DNA from: Streptococcus suis
GTDB lineage: Bacteria > Bacillota > Bacilli > Lactobacillales > Streptococcaceae
Length of the DNA: 64,000 nt
NCBI RefSeq assembly: GCF_002960445.1
Contig: NZ_POJD01000142.1
Location: 248,001-312,000, forward strand
Direction of reading: 5' to 3'
Shown: positions 63,520 to 64,000 of the stretch, piece by piece
Numbering within the stretch: the stretch's first letter is position 1
Layout of the letters: every line of letters starts with the position of its first letter
Notes under the pieces: model-generated
Seen by the model: the letters and a program-made list of their open reading frames with translations, nothing else
What the model was told of the DNA's origin: nothing
The model's database searches: none
Program-made: the position numbers and the translations under genes

Positions 63520-63987
63520 CTACAACTTCAATTCCTTTTCTAAGAAAGCCAACCATTTTTCCTGTAATGGTTGACCTGCAGGCAGGTCCTGACCTTCTAA
63601 GAGGTTTTTGATACATTCATTCTGCACCAACCAACCTGTCATATCTTTTTGAGCATCCGCATACTCGTTACCAAAATCGACTGGGATTTCTTCCTCAAAG
63701 ACAATCAAGGTTCCTTGCTCCTGCTGGCTCAAACCGAAAGAAACCTTGGCAGTGTCCCATGTGTAAGCAATTTTTTCCTGTGGTTGATAGGCCAGCAAGC
63801 CCATGGTTTCACGGAAGTCTTCCATTTCAAAAACCAACTTGTCACCCTCAACCCTCAACTGCGGAAACCAGCGAGCAAAGCCACTATCCGTCGCCAACAA
63901 ATCCCATGCCTCCGCCAAATTAGCTGGAACAGTGTAGCAAATGTTGAGCAGATATTTCTCTGCCTCTTTTTTAACAGCAATCTTCAT
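63520..63987 (-). CDS. SRPBCC/AHSA1-like protein
   Basis: This 155-residue START-like protein has family pattern LAEAWDLLATDSGFARWFPQL and EKIAYTWDTAKVSF, ending with a long C-terminal helix. The ligand is unknown. ataggagttt precedes the ATG, 13 bases from the window edge. It is probably co-transcribed with the small membrane protein. Confidence 0.75.
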   Translation of the reverse strand: MKIAVKKEAEKYLLNICYTVPANLAEAWDLLATDSGFARWFPQLRVEGDKLVFEMEDFRETMGLLAYQPQEKIAYTWDTAKVSFGLSQQEQGTLIVFEEEIPVDFGNEYADAQKDMTGWLVQNECIKNLLEGQDLPAGQPLQEKWLAFLEKELKL

Positions 63988-64000
63988 ACGAAACTCCTAT

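Overview
The window looks like a Streptococcus chromosome, most likely Streptococcus suis or a close relative. The evidence is the low-GC, Shine-Dalgarno-rich gene style and streptococcal gene neighbourhoods: relQ-nadK-rluD-pta, CYTH/prs/nifS/DUF1831/DUF4649/rex/radC, gyrA-srtA, the ciaRH pair, and a bmpA-nupABC nucleoside importer fused to a pdp-deoC-cdd operon. The species call is inference from protein recognition; no database was searched.

Positions 1-11400 are accessory. They start with a truncated gene facing an SOS-like cassette: an HdiR-type self-cleaving repressor, two small proteins, a UmuC-like Y-family polymerase, a YolD-like protein and a small conserved protein. A decayed second copy of that last gene follows. 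Next is a two-gene module, a ribbon-helix-helix protein plus an ATP-grasp (R2K-like) enzyme, with a palindromic operator in its promoter and bracketed by two copies of one 3'-end/terminator sequence. From about 5400 to 11050 lies a graveyard of mobile DNA: a serine-recombinase tail, a TnpW-like remnant, two C-terminal fragments sharing one domain, a truncated DUF1697 gene, GNAT and SRPBCC genes, a very AT-rich replication-initiator-like gene, and perhaps an integrase tail. A tiny 18-codon gene with a strong promoter and an early terminator closes the region.

From about 11400 to 18100 the core resumes: an iron-type alcohol dehydrogenase, a second XRE/S24 repressor with divergent targets, a structured non-coding region that looks like an RNA gene with its own promoter, a mutY lacking iron-sulfur cysteines, and one IS110-family element. 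From 18100 to 34400 come a heterodimeric ABC exporter, central metabolism (pta, ldh, nadK), stringent-response relQ, prs, redox sensor rex, radC, sortase srtA and gyrA. GyrA has Lys at position 81, where fluoroquinolone-susceptible streptococci normally have Ser.

From 34900 to 45560 there is a nucleoside salvage and uptake operon behind a cre-like site, coaA, rpsT and a transglutaminase-like lipoprotein. From 45700 to 53450 lie the CiaRH two-component system, a small exported protein with a CiaR-box-like promoter, and the pstS-C-A-B-B-phoU phosphate operon. The rest (53580-64000) holds an RNA methyltransferase, an inositol monophosphatase-like enzyme, a UPF0223 protein, Spx, a Kch-like channel, ribF, truB, and a tightly overlapping operon of DUF2130, nucleotidyltransferase, alpha/beta hydrolase, DUF1858 and DUF438 proteins. 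No tRNA, rRNA or CRISPR array was seen.
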